DNA of 64,000 nt from Malaya genurostris (taxonomy: Eukaryota > Arthropoda > Insecta > Diptera > Culicidae): positions 77,185,840 through 77,249,839 of the forward strand of contig NC_080570.1 in NCBI RefSeq assembly GCF_030247185.1, written 5' to 3'. Under the pieces are notes generated by a model that saw only the letters and a list, made by a program, of their open reading frames with translations, was not told where the DNA came from and made no database searches. The translations under genes and the position numbers were made by a program. Below, one piece after another: positions 22,375-34,662 of this stretch. Position 1 is the first letter of the stretch. Every line of letters starts with the position of its first letter.

Positions 22375-22989
22375 CTCCCTCTCTTATAAAAATACACTTA
22401 TAAACATCCCTGAAGAGCTAGAAGTACATGTGCCAAGTTCGATTGCAATCCATCTAGAAGTTTCGGAGTTATGCCGTTACAAACATTACACTCCCCTTTT
22501 TAAAGGCACTTGCTACATCCACCCGCCATATAATCATATCTAATATATGCAAAATGTTTCTATGGTCTTCAAAAAGTATAGATTCTCGTCAAATATGACA
22601 ATTTTTTCATGATCCCCCTCCTGTTAAGGACACTTACTACGCTCCCTCCCCCCATTAAAATACTCTTATGACTATCTCAGAAGACCAAGTATCTGTGCCA
22701 AGTTTGGTGACAATCCGTTCAGTAGTTTCGAAATTTCGAAAGGTATGCAAAATGTTTCTATGGTCTTCAAAACTTATCGATTCTTGTCAACTTATATGAA
22801 TTTTTTCATGACCCCCTCTTGTTAATGACACTTGCTACGCTCCCTCCCCTATAAATATACACCCTAAACCATCTCTGAAGATCTAGAAGTACCTGTGCCA
22901 AGTTTGGTGATAATCCGTTCAGTAGTTCCGAAGTTATGGCGTTACAAACATACAAACTTACATCCATTTTTATATACGAGATAGATTAT

Positions 22990-23884
22990 AGATTATTAAA
23001 TAATAAAAAACTAACACATGCATTATTTTTTCAGGGGGACACATGAAATCGATTTTTCATGTATTGTTTTAATCGATAGATATTTTGTCTGAGAATATAA
23101 TTTCGAAATTTTAGAGTCGTACTTTGAATATTTTCGGAGACTGTTCTTTGAATTTAATTTTGAAATCCTTTGAAGAACATAAACTTTGAAACGCATTTTC
23201 TCGAAACGATTGTTCACACGATGAAAATAAATCCACTGATCTTTTCGAAACGAATCTGTTTTTCGTAAGGCGTTGGAGAAGTGTGTGAACCTTGAATATG
23301 TGTTAATGTTTTATTTTTATTGAAAACAATAAGATTAAACAATCACATAGTATCACCAAAATCGGTCGAAACGAAGCTCATCGAATATAATCTGAGCAAT
23401 TATTGAAATTGGAAGTCTCACTACAAAGCGAAGAAAGTTTACTTGTAATTTGGAATAATATAGTATAGGAATTCTGTGCAGCATACCTGGTTTCGATTTT
23501 CTCTGACTAGTGTGACGAATGACTATAAGGTTAAAGCCTCTTTTATCGATTTGAAAATATTTCCAGCATAAACGTCCAGCAGCTATAAATATATCCACCT
23601 ACTACAGAAAGAAAATGCTGCTCTAGATTTGATTCATCATTCATATTTTCAGCCAACGGATTTTTGCTTTCAAAACGAATAACATGACTAATCCGTTTGA
23701 AATAACTTAACCATGCATACTGGAACATTTTGCTAAAGAGTGCACCGTTTGAAATCCGCACACACTCAAATTGATCTAACTTTTGATCCGTTAGGTAAAA
23801 TCAATTGAAGTTTTACGTAGACATAGTAAAATGTGTATTGTTTACAATCTATGAGTTGAATGCATCAAGTGCGCAAAAGTTTTC
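22990..23884. other. Unassigned AT-rich DNA
   Basis: No gene or repeat recognised. Short minus-strand frames (23023-23217, 23353-23598, 23543-23761) have no motif. Confidence 0.35.
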
Positions 23885-24660
23885 AAAATGGAAACGAAAA
23901 AGTTATGTTCGTGTGCGAAAAAGTTTTAGCCGAGTACTTTAAAAATAAGGATCTGTCGCATCGCACCGTCGGAAACAAATTTCGAATCGCGAATTTTTCG
24001 CGGTGCCTACTATCATAAAACGGTTCAAAGAGCATCTGATTATCATCAGATCAGAAGCGAACGTCCGGAGAAAAACAGACGTCAGGTAATGAGAACGACC
24101 ATAATCGCGTGGTTGGGAGCTTTAAACGAAAACCGAGTTATAGTAGTAGAAAAACTCACTATCATGGTTCTTTTGTCCCCATTTATCTCATTTTCTTACT
24201 TTTATTCGAAGACTGACTGCAAAACTTAAAAAACTGATGTGGACCTCAATTCACGCATTGCACATCCAGTAAAATCAAAACGAATTGCCTATTGAAAACT
24301 TTACTAGGATCTACAAAAGACCCTACTAATAGTTTGAAAAAATCTGCAGCATAAAAAATTTCGTGTTCTCATTGCGACAAACAAGGAGCACATTTCAGAA
24401 ATAGCGAAAGCATCTCATGGATTGGAAAAAAGGCTTTCCACACCATTCAGAGTCAGAACATGCCGAAAACTATGAATTCACGACCAGGGACATAAAAATT
24501 TTAAAACAAGTATCCAACCCATGGAAACTAGATACAGCCGAAATTTTTCAAAAATAATTCCACTTATTTACTAAACCTGATTTCTGCTTATCCATCGATC
24601 AATCCTACGATCTATCACATCATAACATAATTCAGTTGGTTCGAAGTGATACCCGGAAAG
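23885..24660 (+). pseudogene. Relic of a Tc1-like transposase
   Basis: In shifting frames the text VLAEYFKNKDLSHRTVGNKF (23926-23985) then TIIKRFKEHL (24010-24040) and a VRRKTDVR-type linker read as the paired helix-turn-helix of Tc1/ITm transposases. A TKPDFCLSID stretch near 24575-24605 could be the decayed first catalytic region. Many stops and frameshifts; no terminal repeats found. The N-terminal match is good, the C-terminal part is weak. Confidence 0.5.
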
Positions 24661-25603
24661 TAAATACATTCTGAAGGTAAAACATAGTTTGAACATGATG
24701 AATTCTCATGGGAAGAGTGTTATTGCTCATGATTTGTATCATTTTGATCATAATATCATGAGCAGCTATCGCAATTTCATGAGCATGATTGGCTTGATAA
24801 TTTTTTAATCATGACAACGGTAAGGTATTTCTTCCCGTGTAAGGTATTTCTTCCCGGCTTATGAATGAAACCTAATGATTATGTTGACAATTATCATATA
24901 TTGATGGTCGTAAGATTATCACATTCTACAATCCTAAGGGTGTCCTGGTGGATTAGGTAAATTACGTCGTGGATGTTCTTTGCCAATTTTTTTGCTCTAT
25001 GGATTTAGAAAATCAAGTTCAGAAAAACTTTTGGTAGATGCATCAAAACTTGAAAGCTAGGGCAATCAATGTAAATTTGTTAATGTCGATTAGTTTTCAA
25101 ATCTACGGATGCTTTTAATTTTTTTTTCGCAAATCCTACAAAATATCCTACAAAAGTAAAATTTCCCGTGTTTGAACCATCTAAAGATTCATCCGTTTAC
25201 CGGTCAACATCCCGCTACCTTTTTCTGATTTTTTTCCTGTTATTTCCAAAGTGTAAGTGTAAGATGAGATTTCATTATCAGTGTTAGTATGTTGTGTGGT
25301 AGTTATTTCATTAGTAAAACCGCAATATTATTTTGTCGGTTACAAGACTTTCAATCAACGAATCGTAATAAAATCAATATTAGCTTCGATTCTAAGAAGT
25401 AATACCACAGAAAAAAAAGTTCGAAAATTGTTATATACTGCTGAACCCACGTGTTGGAAATAGTTCGCACGATTCGAAAGTGGCAATTTTGATTTGGAAG
25501 AAGAAAAACAAACCGCAGCGTCTCCAAAGTTTGAAAATGCAGAATTGCAGAAACTTCTGGAAGAAGAACTTGCAAAAAAGATTTTTTTCAATGATATGTT
25601 TAA
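24660..25603. other. Unassigned AT-rich DNA
   Basis: No gene recognised. The frames at 25480-25773 and 25494-25688 run across the transposon border at 25606, so they are not genes. Confidence 0.35.
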
Positions 25604-25605
25604 TA

Positions 25606-26904
25606 AGGAGTGTATCGAAAATAAGCTATCCACATTCATTCATTCAAATTATGATAAAAAACGATATTTTATTCAAATTAAAAATTGATCCTTTATTGTA
25701 CGAGGTTAAACTTGAGCATAATGAAAACCGGATGAAATTTAAGTTATTCTTTCACGAATTTTCGAACTTTTGATCGAACGCTCTTCATCAAGTTCCGGAC
25801 AAGTGTTGCATCGCATTTTTTGGAAGTTTGAGCCCAAATTTTTTTGAACTCCTACATGTTCCCAGCTGCCTTACCAGTCCTCTTGAAGACTCTCTTCACG
25901 ATTGCCCAGTAACGTTCGATGGGTCGAACCTGAGGCAATTTGGTGGATTAATATTTTTTAACGAAATTTTTACCCTTTTCCGCAAGCCAATTGAGAGTTG
26001 TTTTGGCATAGTGAATCGACGCTAAAACCGGCCAAAATAGTGAAGGTGTACTATGCTTCTCATACAAAGGCAACAATCTCTTCTGGAGACACTCAGATCG
26101 ATAGATTTCTGCATTTATTGTTCCAGTAGTGTAAAAAATGGTTGACTTCAAACCACAGGAACATATTGCTTGCCATACCAGTACCTTTCGACCGAATTTC
26201 TTCACTTGAATCGACCCGTCCGCATCGCTCACATCCTCCCCGACGACGACAGTGAAGTATTGTAGACCTGGAAGGGGTTTTGAGTCCTCCTTTACATAAG
26301 TCTCATCGTCCATCAAAACGCATGCATTCGGACACTGCAAAAGACGCGAATACAATTTCCGGGCCCTTGTTGCTGCTCGCTTCTTTTGTTCTACACTTTG
26401 TTTCGAGATTTTCTGCTTCTTTTAGGTCTTCTGGTGATTTCGCCTCTTGATACGCTAGATCATTCCGACACTCGTTTCTGCTTTTTTTCCAAATCACGTA
26501 TTGACATTGATTTGTTCTTCATAATTAGAGATACCACTTTTTTGTCCTGTTTCGGGTTGGAAGAACCGGGTTTTCTGCCTCTTTCTGGTAGCTCATCTAA
26601 AGAATAGTGCTCCCCAAACTTATTAATGATGGTTTTAACACTGGCATGATGAATTCCAAACCGCTTCGCCAATTTTCGCATAGTAATACCCTTCTCACTT
26701 AGTCATGTGTCCAGAACCTTAATTTTCACTTCCTTTTCAATACGCGACATTTTGAAAATGCAGAATTTCAACCGCACAAACAAGTAAACAAACGAAAGCT
26801 GAAAGCCAAACGCACAGCATGCTGTGATCTGAGTATAAAAAATCATTACTAATACATGCGTACAACAGAAATGTATGTGGATAGCTTATTTTCGATACAC
26901 TCCT
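25606..26904 (-). mobile_element. ITmD37E transposon, copy 3
   Basis: The left end AGGAGTGTATCGAAAATAAG and the right end CTTATTTTCGATACACTCCT form perfect 20-bp inverted repeats that extend to about 30 bp. TA lies at 25604-25605 and 26905-26906. Length 1299 bp. Same subfamily as copy 2 (15433-16656). Confidence 0.93.
25725..26750 (-). pseudogene. ITmD37E transposase with a lost catalytic Asp
   Basis: Starts MSRIEKEVK at about 26750. A TGA soon after replaces an expected Trp, then MRKLAKRFGIHHASVKTIIN continues (26681 downward). A frameshift near 26460-26490 separates the second DNA-binding half. The catalytic domain 26355-25948 reads VLMDDETY (first Asp) but FWPVLASIHYA, so Val replaces the second catalytic Asp. 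That change alone would abolish activity. The final Glu motif lies further on in another frame near 25910-25930. Length and order match copy 1. Confidence 0.85.
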
Positions 26905-26929
26905 TAAGGACACTTCCTTAGCTCTAAGA

Positions 26930-27135
26930 TGCCGAGGACAAGACTTGCAAAATTACTCGGAGTTTCTCAGCCAGCGGCATTTGATTTGAAGCCAAGGGAC
27001 GTCGAACGCCGTTTCTTAACGTGCGAGCAACTGCTAAAACGTCACTAAATAGAAGCTTTCAAATTATTACTGGCGATGAAAAGTAGATTCATTACTATAA
27101 TCCACAACGTCGGACAACGCATGGATACTCCTTCA
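26930..27135 (+). pseudogene. Mariner transposase fragment, mauritiana type
   Basis: Reads RTRLAKLLGVSQPA, then FDLKPRDVERRFLTCEQLLK, then in a neighbouring frame TGDEK-stop-IHYYNPQRR, the region of the first catalytic Asp with TAG where Trp is expected. About 15-20 residues between SQPA and FDLKP are missing. Only the middle of the gene survives. Confidence 0.75.
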
Positions 27136-27139
27136 TCAT

Positions 27140-30100
27140 CATCGACGGCCGTTCAGAAAATTTATAGCCTTTAGGTTATGCTCTGTATATATTAAGAATT
27201 TGAATTGACATATCTATGTTAAGAATTTTCATTTACTTGTATACCACATTGACTGAAATGGTATAAAATTGACAGTCTAAGTTCGTCTACCATGGGCGAG
27301 AAGAAGATTGATTTATAAGCTACATTTGTCCACCTACATGCAAAGAATAATTGAAGATGGACTTGAACAAATAATTTCAATACATCCAGTTTGAAGAATT
27401 GGGCTGACATATTAATCAGGGCTGATAGGAATATAAAACGAGGAATTGATATAAAATCTGAAAACATAAACATGCCGATATTAAGCCCGCTTATCGCGAA
27501 ATCTTGTTTGTTTAATATTTTATTGCTCTGTGACACATCAATTCAAAATACGTTTTTCACGAAATATTGGATCAGCAGATCACCGTAGCGACGATTTTAG
27601 TTCGAAATGAAAACTATTAATGCCTATTTTGTGAAAACGTTTTAAAATGGAATGTCAAACCAAAACTTTCGGATGGCTTGTCGAGAACTAATCACAATAG
27701 TAAAACAATGTTTTCTTTTTTTCATAATTCAGTATTTGGTAGTGATCAGCAAACCTGTTCTCACCATATTTATAAACGACTTTATCATTCCACAACCACA
27801 CAGAAAACACGTATAATTTACGTCTTTTAGTACACACATAATTGATCGCTTTTTAGTCGTTGGATCCGATTAAATAAACGACTGTAAAAGAATACTACAG
27901 CTCGTTACATTTGAACAATGATGCAGCATCCATACAGCCAGTAAATATCACATCCTTCTTTCAAGCACCGCTATAGACTTCATTCTATTCCTTAGCGCCG
28001 TGCGGAAGTGGATTTATTTCCTTTGCCTCCTCGGGACGGTTTTTATAAAGTCGAAATAAAAATCAACCGTATCTCGAGTAAATAAACACTTGTTCCCTGA
28101 TGTTTAGCACGGAAGGGGGTACGTTTCTGTATCACTGCTCGTAGCTATGAGGAATCAACAAGTGCTTCCAAGCGTACAAGAAGAACGGTGAAGTGAATCT
28201 TTGTCCTTGCTCCTCGGTTTAGCTTTAGGCAAGGAAGTGATAAAAACCTTCGGGAAATGGGTCGGTATTTCATATTCAGTGTATTTTGGAACAGTTATAA
28301 TAGTTTCAATTATTCATTATCAAGTTTTGAATTGAAAATAAAAAATACAATTGAACCGTTAATACTGCTTCACACAAGCTTTGCAGTATTTGAAGAATAT
28401 TCTTCAGCATAATGAATTTATCACTGTTGTAATGTAATATCGGAAATTTTGTTTTTATCCGCCTAATGGTGTAATGATGCCTTTTTATAATCGTTTGTAT
28501 GTTAATTCAAAGTAAATTTTTTTTCGAGATGTTACTCTACTATTGTCGGGTTTACCGCAACCGGGCGAATATTGCCAAAGTAAGTTTAAAAAACTATCAA
28601 TTATCCAGACTTTCATTTAAAGATAAAAAATCATTACATTTTCTTTCACACGTTCTTTGCATCGTCACTTTCAGATCCTTCAATCTATACAAACTCAATA
28701 CCTTTCATTTAAATCTAAGTCATGAATATCGGTCAAGATTAGGAAAAATCATCGCTGAGACATCGATAACATAGATTTCAAGAATCGGAAACCGGAGACC
28801 GGTATCGTAGAGTGAATTTATATTACTATTATGTGATATCGAAACGAATTTGCATATAATTTTAAACAGACCCATCCGCATGGGGGAGGGAGGGTTCCGG
28901 TTTAAACCCCTCTCCCCTCCCTTTGAAACAAAATTTTACACATTTTTCACTGACTTTTCCCTATCTTATTCATTTATTGGAAAAAATCCCACTAGTGCAA
29001 GTATTTCTAGATTTTACCATTTAACCTTATTTGATAACCTCTATTTTGTATAAAATTTGAAATTTGACCGACGCCAAATAAACATTTGACGACCCTTTTT
29101 CCATGAAAACACTCCTTCTTCCTAGACGGAAAATTTTGCGTACGGGCCTAAGTTTAAAGAAGGTGACTTTAATAAATACACTTGAAATCGTAAGTTCTAC
29201 CGTTATCATCCAGTTATTCCGGAACCGAAAGTAGGATTCTTGAATATTTTAAGGTACCTCGAGAATTTTTATTCGAAATAGTATGACTTTTATGATCTTC
29301 TATTCGATAAATTAGCTTCTGAAAATCTGATTATCTATCTCTGAGAACTTTTCATTTGAATTTAAATTTGTGAAAATCAATTTTCTCATCTCCGAGATTT
29401 TCTTTCCCAGAGTTATTTTTTTCAGAAAAGAATGCATTTATAAAATATTAGACAACAAAATTTTTCAAATTTTTTGAATATTGGAAATTTTACGTCCTTC
29501 CCATTAAAATTCGTATAGCGACTTTTCGGAGGTGATAAATTTTCCAGTTACTACCGCTCAGTGATACAGTGGTTACTCATTGCTTATTCACATTGGAACC
29601 CCAACGCACATACACAGAAATTTTGAGATTTGGACTAGACTAACTGATTCGATTGATACATGACATTCTGCCCTCCGGGCCTCGATTGGAGAATCGATTT
29701 CCACACTGATTGCCTAAACTTTCCTTATGAGAGAGGTTAAAATTTTCCAAACCCTGTAAGTGATATTCAATTGGTAGTTCATACGCACTGTTATCACAGT
29801 CAGTTTCAATGTTTTGATATCACTAATTTCTATCCACAAAAAGCATACTTAGACATTGAGAAGCAATGGAATAGAAACTATATATCTCGGATGAAGGAAA
29901 CAACAAGTCGTTCTGTCATGCAGAATTGTTTTAAACATTTGAGCTAGGTTTCATTACCACGTTTAGTTTCCTATAAATCGATTTCACTTTTCCACATAAT
30001 CTCTATTTACTTCTAAGCTTATTAAAATAGCCCTTACTTTTCGATAAAGCCTCGTACTTTAGTGGTACCGCGACAATTGTTCGGGAAAAACATACGATAT

Positions 30101-32234
30101 GAAAAGATGCTTATGATCGATCGCTGGAGTTGATGAACAGATCGTTCATAAAATGATGGGAAATACACTGAAAGGTTTTTTTTACGAATTTCCGAAACTA
30201 TGCGTTCTGTTTTAAAGCGGTAGTTATATAAAATCTTTAATCTTTCATTCGAATTTTTTCATTCGTTTTTCTGCATGTAAAGCCTTTTTATATGTATTTT
30301 ATTTCTTTGTCGCGGTTTTTTCAAAATAATGTTGTTATTTGTGGATTCGCGAAGGATTGTGTTATGAAAATCTTAAGAAATACAAAGTTTTTAAGCGGAC
30401 TACGTATAGAGAAAGACTTCAATGCATTTCATGAAAAGTTCGTCAATTCATTGCTTTCAAAGGGGAATAAGACTGTCTCAAGTAGAAGCAAAGTAAATTT
30501 CAATTGTTCCGATCTTCCGAATCCGTCTTTAAATTTTGAAACCCTTCGCTTTTCTCAGTCTATATCAACCAACCAATCACCACAGGTTGATAGCGTAGAA
30601 AATATTTTCCTAGAACACATATGTCTAACCCTTAAGAAAATTTAAAATTAAGTTTCCGAAATACTTCGCAATGTCCTTTCGATTGTTATTCCGTTCGATA
30701 CGAAACTAAAGCAGTCCATTGCAAAACTAACCTAACTCACCTGAGCACATATGATTGAGCTAATAATATAACCAAAATATAATGCACATCTACTGCAAAA
30801 TGTAAACAATCTGGAAAAATTACTGAAGGTTTATTTAAACAGAACCTAAAATTTTTAGCGTTCGCCTAAACGCTCGTTAACAAGTGAGTACACAAGTTGT
30901 ACACTTGAACTAGCACGGCATAACGAAGTCGGAGTTTTGTGTTGTGCTGTATCTTTAGTCAGGTCTGCGAACGAACCGAACGCGGATGGTTTCCCTTGGT
31001 GATGGTGATGGCAGTTGCGTTGGCTGCAAGGGCATTTTTATTTGCCTCTGGTATGAGAAAGAGGGGCTGTAAAAAGTCTCTATTTGTTGCTTGTACCGCA
31101 TACTTGGTAATGCTACTCTCTGTTGAATGGTGGCATCAACAAGTGAATTGTGTAATAAAACTCTCTTCCGTTCTGGCGCTTTGACTGCTTTCACCAGAAG
31201 CTATTTACAAATTTGCTCGTTTGGGGCATTGACTGCCTCTATTCTGTTAAGTGACGTCCAGGCTATATAAGATATCCACAAAAGAGCTGCTAAACGATAA
31301 AAAGGACGTTTTTGATTTTAGTGCCTTATTATCATTGGCTTTTATACGAAAAGTAGGTTTTGTGATGACAAATTCAGCAGTGCGAACCTGAAATGGTGCG
31401 AGGAGACAAATTGAAAAGGTCTCCGAAAAATTAGTACTCATTATTCACAGCTCGTATTGCTTGATCCTGAGAGGCGTACGGTAATCGGTTGTTCAATTAG
31501 AATAAAAACGTGAGACCACAATCTGCTACTGAACCAGGAATGAATTGAAACATCAACCGTACAGAAAAGCCTGTTACTCGGGGATACCTGGAAGCTTGTT
31601 GTGTTTTTTCTTTGAAGTTTTCTTCGAGCTGATACCCAATTCAATTGCTTTGCAAGTATGCTAAATTAATTTCTCTGCTTGACTGCTGGATGACACACGA
31701 GAACTTTTCATTAAAAATTCAAAGCAATTTGCATAACACCGCTAATACACGCTAAGGAACTGTTCTCCATTATCATCATCTTAAAATAAAAAGGGCACTT
31801 TTGTAGAAGACAGAAATCGCACAGGCATAAAATCCACCAATCTACATTTAAAAATAAAAGCGAACGGAGAGTGGTAGTGGATTGCTAGAAGCGATTTGGG
31901 CTAACAAGACTAGCTGCTGTAAAGAAAGCTGATAGCGGAATGAGTAAAATCCAGATGGTAAACAAACCGGTATTTAAAATAGACGTTCTCATTTAAAGCG
32001 CATTGAAGATATTCTAAATTGTTTACAGAGTCTTCTATTCTTTTCGTTTTATATTTTTCAATCAATCGATCACCACACCGAAGAATGGCAGAATTATACA
32101 TTTGTACGCAGATTAAATGCAATAAATTTTGTGCTATTTTTTTGGTAAATATTTATTAGTCGTGTCATGTCCAAACATATGCATTTAAGAATTGTGTCAG
32201 TTTATTCTAAAGCTGAGCAATCCGGTTCATAAAG
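27140..32234. other. Long stretch without a recognised gene
   Basis: About 5 kb, mostly AT-rich. GC-richer patches at 28000-28270 and 30900-31250 look different from the surrounding DNA; both are without known motifs and may be regulatory or untranslated sequence. The 117-codon plus frame 30292-30645 is AT-biased with no recognised domain and is not called. Confidence 0.35.
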
Positions 32235-32559
32235 AATAACTAGTTAAATTACCCGGCGTTACTCGGAAATGTTTCGTGAACGCTAACCTGCCAAAAAAAA
32301 TCCTGGAAATAGTCCTGCTAATTGAAATAGTCGGAGGCTAAGATTTAGTAATACTCCGGACATGCTCAGACTGCGCGCGGTCAATATGTCATCTTAAATC
32401 TCGTAATAATCATAATTTTCACGATATTCTCGTCAAATCGGGTTAGTTTTATCTTTAATTCATTTTGTAAGGAACATTTTGAACACCTTTCCCGGAGGAA
32501 AGGTTTTTTTCTTTTCTCATATAAAAAGGCTATACAATCACTGAAAAAAACAACATTTT

Positions 32560-33445
32560 GAATGGAGGCCCGAAGGGCCGAGTGTCATGCACCATTCCAC
32601 TCAGGTCGACGAACTGAGCAAATGTCTGTGTATGTATATGTGTGTGTATGTATGTATCTATGTGTGTATGTAACAAATAATGTCACTCGATTTTCTTAGA
32701 GATAGCTGAACCGTTTTTCACAAACTCAGACTCAAATAGATTGCTATTGAATTTTATTTCGATCCGACTTCCGGTTCCAGAATTACAGAGCGAAAAGCAC
32801 AAAAAAAAATAAAACAATGTTCACTCACTTTTCTCAGAGATGGCGTGACTGATTTTCACAAACTTATATTCAAACGATAGGTCTTATGGCCCCGTAGTTC
32901 GCTATTGAATTTTATCTTCATCCGATTTCCGGTTCCGGAAGTACAAGGCAATGTGTGCGAATATGGGAAAATGCACACTCCATTTTCTCGGAAATTTCTT
33001 AACCGATTTTTACATACTAAAATGCAAATGAAAGGTTTTGAAATTATTTAAATGAAGTCCTCAAAAAGTTCATCCAGATTCGACTTCCGGTTCCGGTATT
33101 ACAGTGCGATAAGTGAAAATTTTTCAATTTCATGAGTATTTTTTCAAAAGTAATGGCGAAACGAGGTTCAAATGTTTATGAAATTTACTGGTAAATTCAT
33201 CTAGTTGGCATATAGTTGATTAGTGGATATAACGCCACCGCCTAGCATGCAGCGTGGTTTGTTTAATTTTGTATAGCGTGCTGGGTTGCCAGATTCACTG
33301 TTTATAAAATGAAAAGGTAGTTTATACCAAAGAAAGTTTTTGATTTTATTCACGTTTGAAAAAATATCTAGACAGAATCTTCTAGTGATGTTTTTGAAAA
33401 TATAAGGAATATGAGGAAGGCATAATTAAACCACTAGGTGGATTA
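32560..33445 (+). repeat. Family-A repeat with tandem ~155-bp units
   Basis: Opens with AGGCCCGAAGGGCCGAGTGTC and a TGTATG-rich leader. Three units follow, each with a TTTTCTCAGAGATGG-type phrase and a GATCCGACTTCCGGTTCC-type phrase at 32762, 32925 and 33072. It closes with the GCATGCAGCGTGGTTTG tail. The same leader, units and tail occur at 34540-36270, 11128-12120 and 14700-15121. Confidence 0.7.
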
Positions 33446-33893
33446 AAAAAGGTTTTTATTAGAGACACTTGCTACCCAATTACGCGTATGAATATCCTTA
33501 CGACCATCTCTTAGTTGCAATAAATATCTTAGTCAGTCGAAAATGTCGATTTTCGCAATATTTGAAACATTTTGCTACAACTCCCCTTGTTAACAAACAC
33601 TCACTGAGCCTCCTCCCCCTTGAAATGTCCTTATGGCAATTTATGATCAGTGGAAAATACCTGTGCCACGTTTTGAGGCAATTTTTTAAATTGTTTCGGA
33701 GTTCGGAGTTATGTTGAATAATACATACAATTATCCTTTGAACTCCCCATCCTTTGGGGCTCTTACTTTATATAGCCTCCTAAAAACACAATTACGGTTC
33801 TCTGAAGGGCAAATAGTACTCAGCTGGCAGTGTCGTTTTTGGAAAATTTGATCAATTTTACAAGCACTTCTACATCCGTCACAAACAAATCGA

Positions 33894-34130
33894 CCGTCCC
33901 TCGACAAAAGGGCCTAACTGCAAATGACAGTTTCTCTTTGTTTACCTTTTCTTTCACGATTTACCGTACAGATTTTATATTTGACGCTTTACTCTTCGCA
34001 AAACTTTCAAGGTAAAGGTACAAGCTTTCGAAATTGTAGAGAATTTGCAATATTGGCTCCGTACTAATCAAAAGAGAAAGTAAACAAAGAGAGGCTCTCA
34101 TTTGCAGTTAGGCCCTTTTGTCGTGGGACT
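33894..34130. mobile_element. MITE with ~60-bp inverted repeats
   Basis: The left arm GTCCCTCGACAAAAGGGCC..TTTCTCTTTGTTTACC reappears inverted at 34075-34128 (GTAAACAAAGAGAGG..GGCCCTTTTGTCGTGGGAC). ATCGA at 33889-33893 is repeated at 34131-34135. Length 237 bp, non-coding. It interrupts the long repeat copy 2. Confidence 0.75.
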
Positions 34131-34539
34131 ATCGAAATACCCTTAAGACCATATAAGAGTTGTGCGGTGTATTTATGGCCTTCAAAGTGTATCGATTATC
34201 GTTGAATTAGACAGATGCAAAAAAATTACTGTACCCACTACTATTGAACTTGTTCAAAATATTATATAATTAGTTATGGTCATATTTTTTTCGAAGATAC
34301 ATAACATTTCAGAAGAACGAAATAACGGTTCGGAAAAACTAGTTCTTCCGGAGAGCTATTAGTCGTTTTTTTATCATTTCAATTGATATCCATTGCTTTG
34401 GAAGGATTTAAATTTCTTTGGAATTGAGAATCATTAATTTGGAAAAAAAAATTCACATCGATGCGTGAAATATAGTTCGGTCTTACCTTTTTTTATATAT
34501 TTAAAAAATAGGTATAGAATTATCTCAAACTTTAGAAAA

Positions 34540-34606
34540 TTTTTTCGAGGCCGGGAGGGCCGAATGTCATATACCAATCGATTCAGCTCGACGAACTGAA
34601 CAAATG

Positions 34607-34662
<56 letters not shown>

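Larger units (their letters stand above)
19725..22990 (+). repeat. Long repeat with ~265-bp tandem units, copy 1
   Basis: Starts TACTAGCTGATTTACCCGGC, the same head as 32236-32275, followed by a conserved leader (19758-19975) that is partly open. From about 20600 divergent tandem units recur, each with a GTGCCAAGTTTGGTGA-like phrase, CCGTTCAGTAGTTTCGGAGT, a GTTACAAACAT phrase and pyrimidine-rich CTCCCTCCCC. The CGTTCAGTAG landmarks at 21045 and 21310 are about 265 apart, and the next, at 22447, fits once the 873-bp insertion is subtracted. It ends near 22990 after ACATACAAACTTACATCC. Probably a degenerate multi-copy element; the class is uncertain. Confidence 0.65.
32235..34245 (+). repeat. 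Long repeat with ~265-bp units, copy 2, interrupted
   Basis: Starts AACTAGTTAAATTACCCGGC with the TACTCGGAAATGTTTCGTGA leader shared with 19740-19770, including a homologous TAATCATAATTTCACGATATTCTCG-type segment. It is interrupted by family-A sequence (about 32560-33445), then resumes with GAGACACTTGCTACCC and unit phrases such as GTGCCACGTTTTGAGGCAAT and GTTTCGGAGTTCGGAGTTAT (33650-33715). It is further split by the MITE at 33894-34130. Confidence 0.6.

Noticed and set aside
30292..30645. 117-codon plus-strand frame
   Set aside because: AT-driven composition, no motif, no splice context and no neighbouring exon; probably chance.
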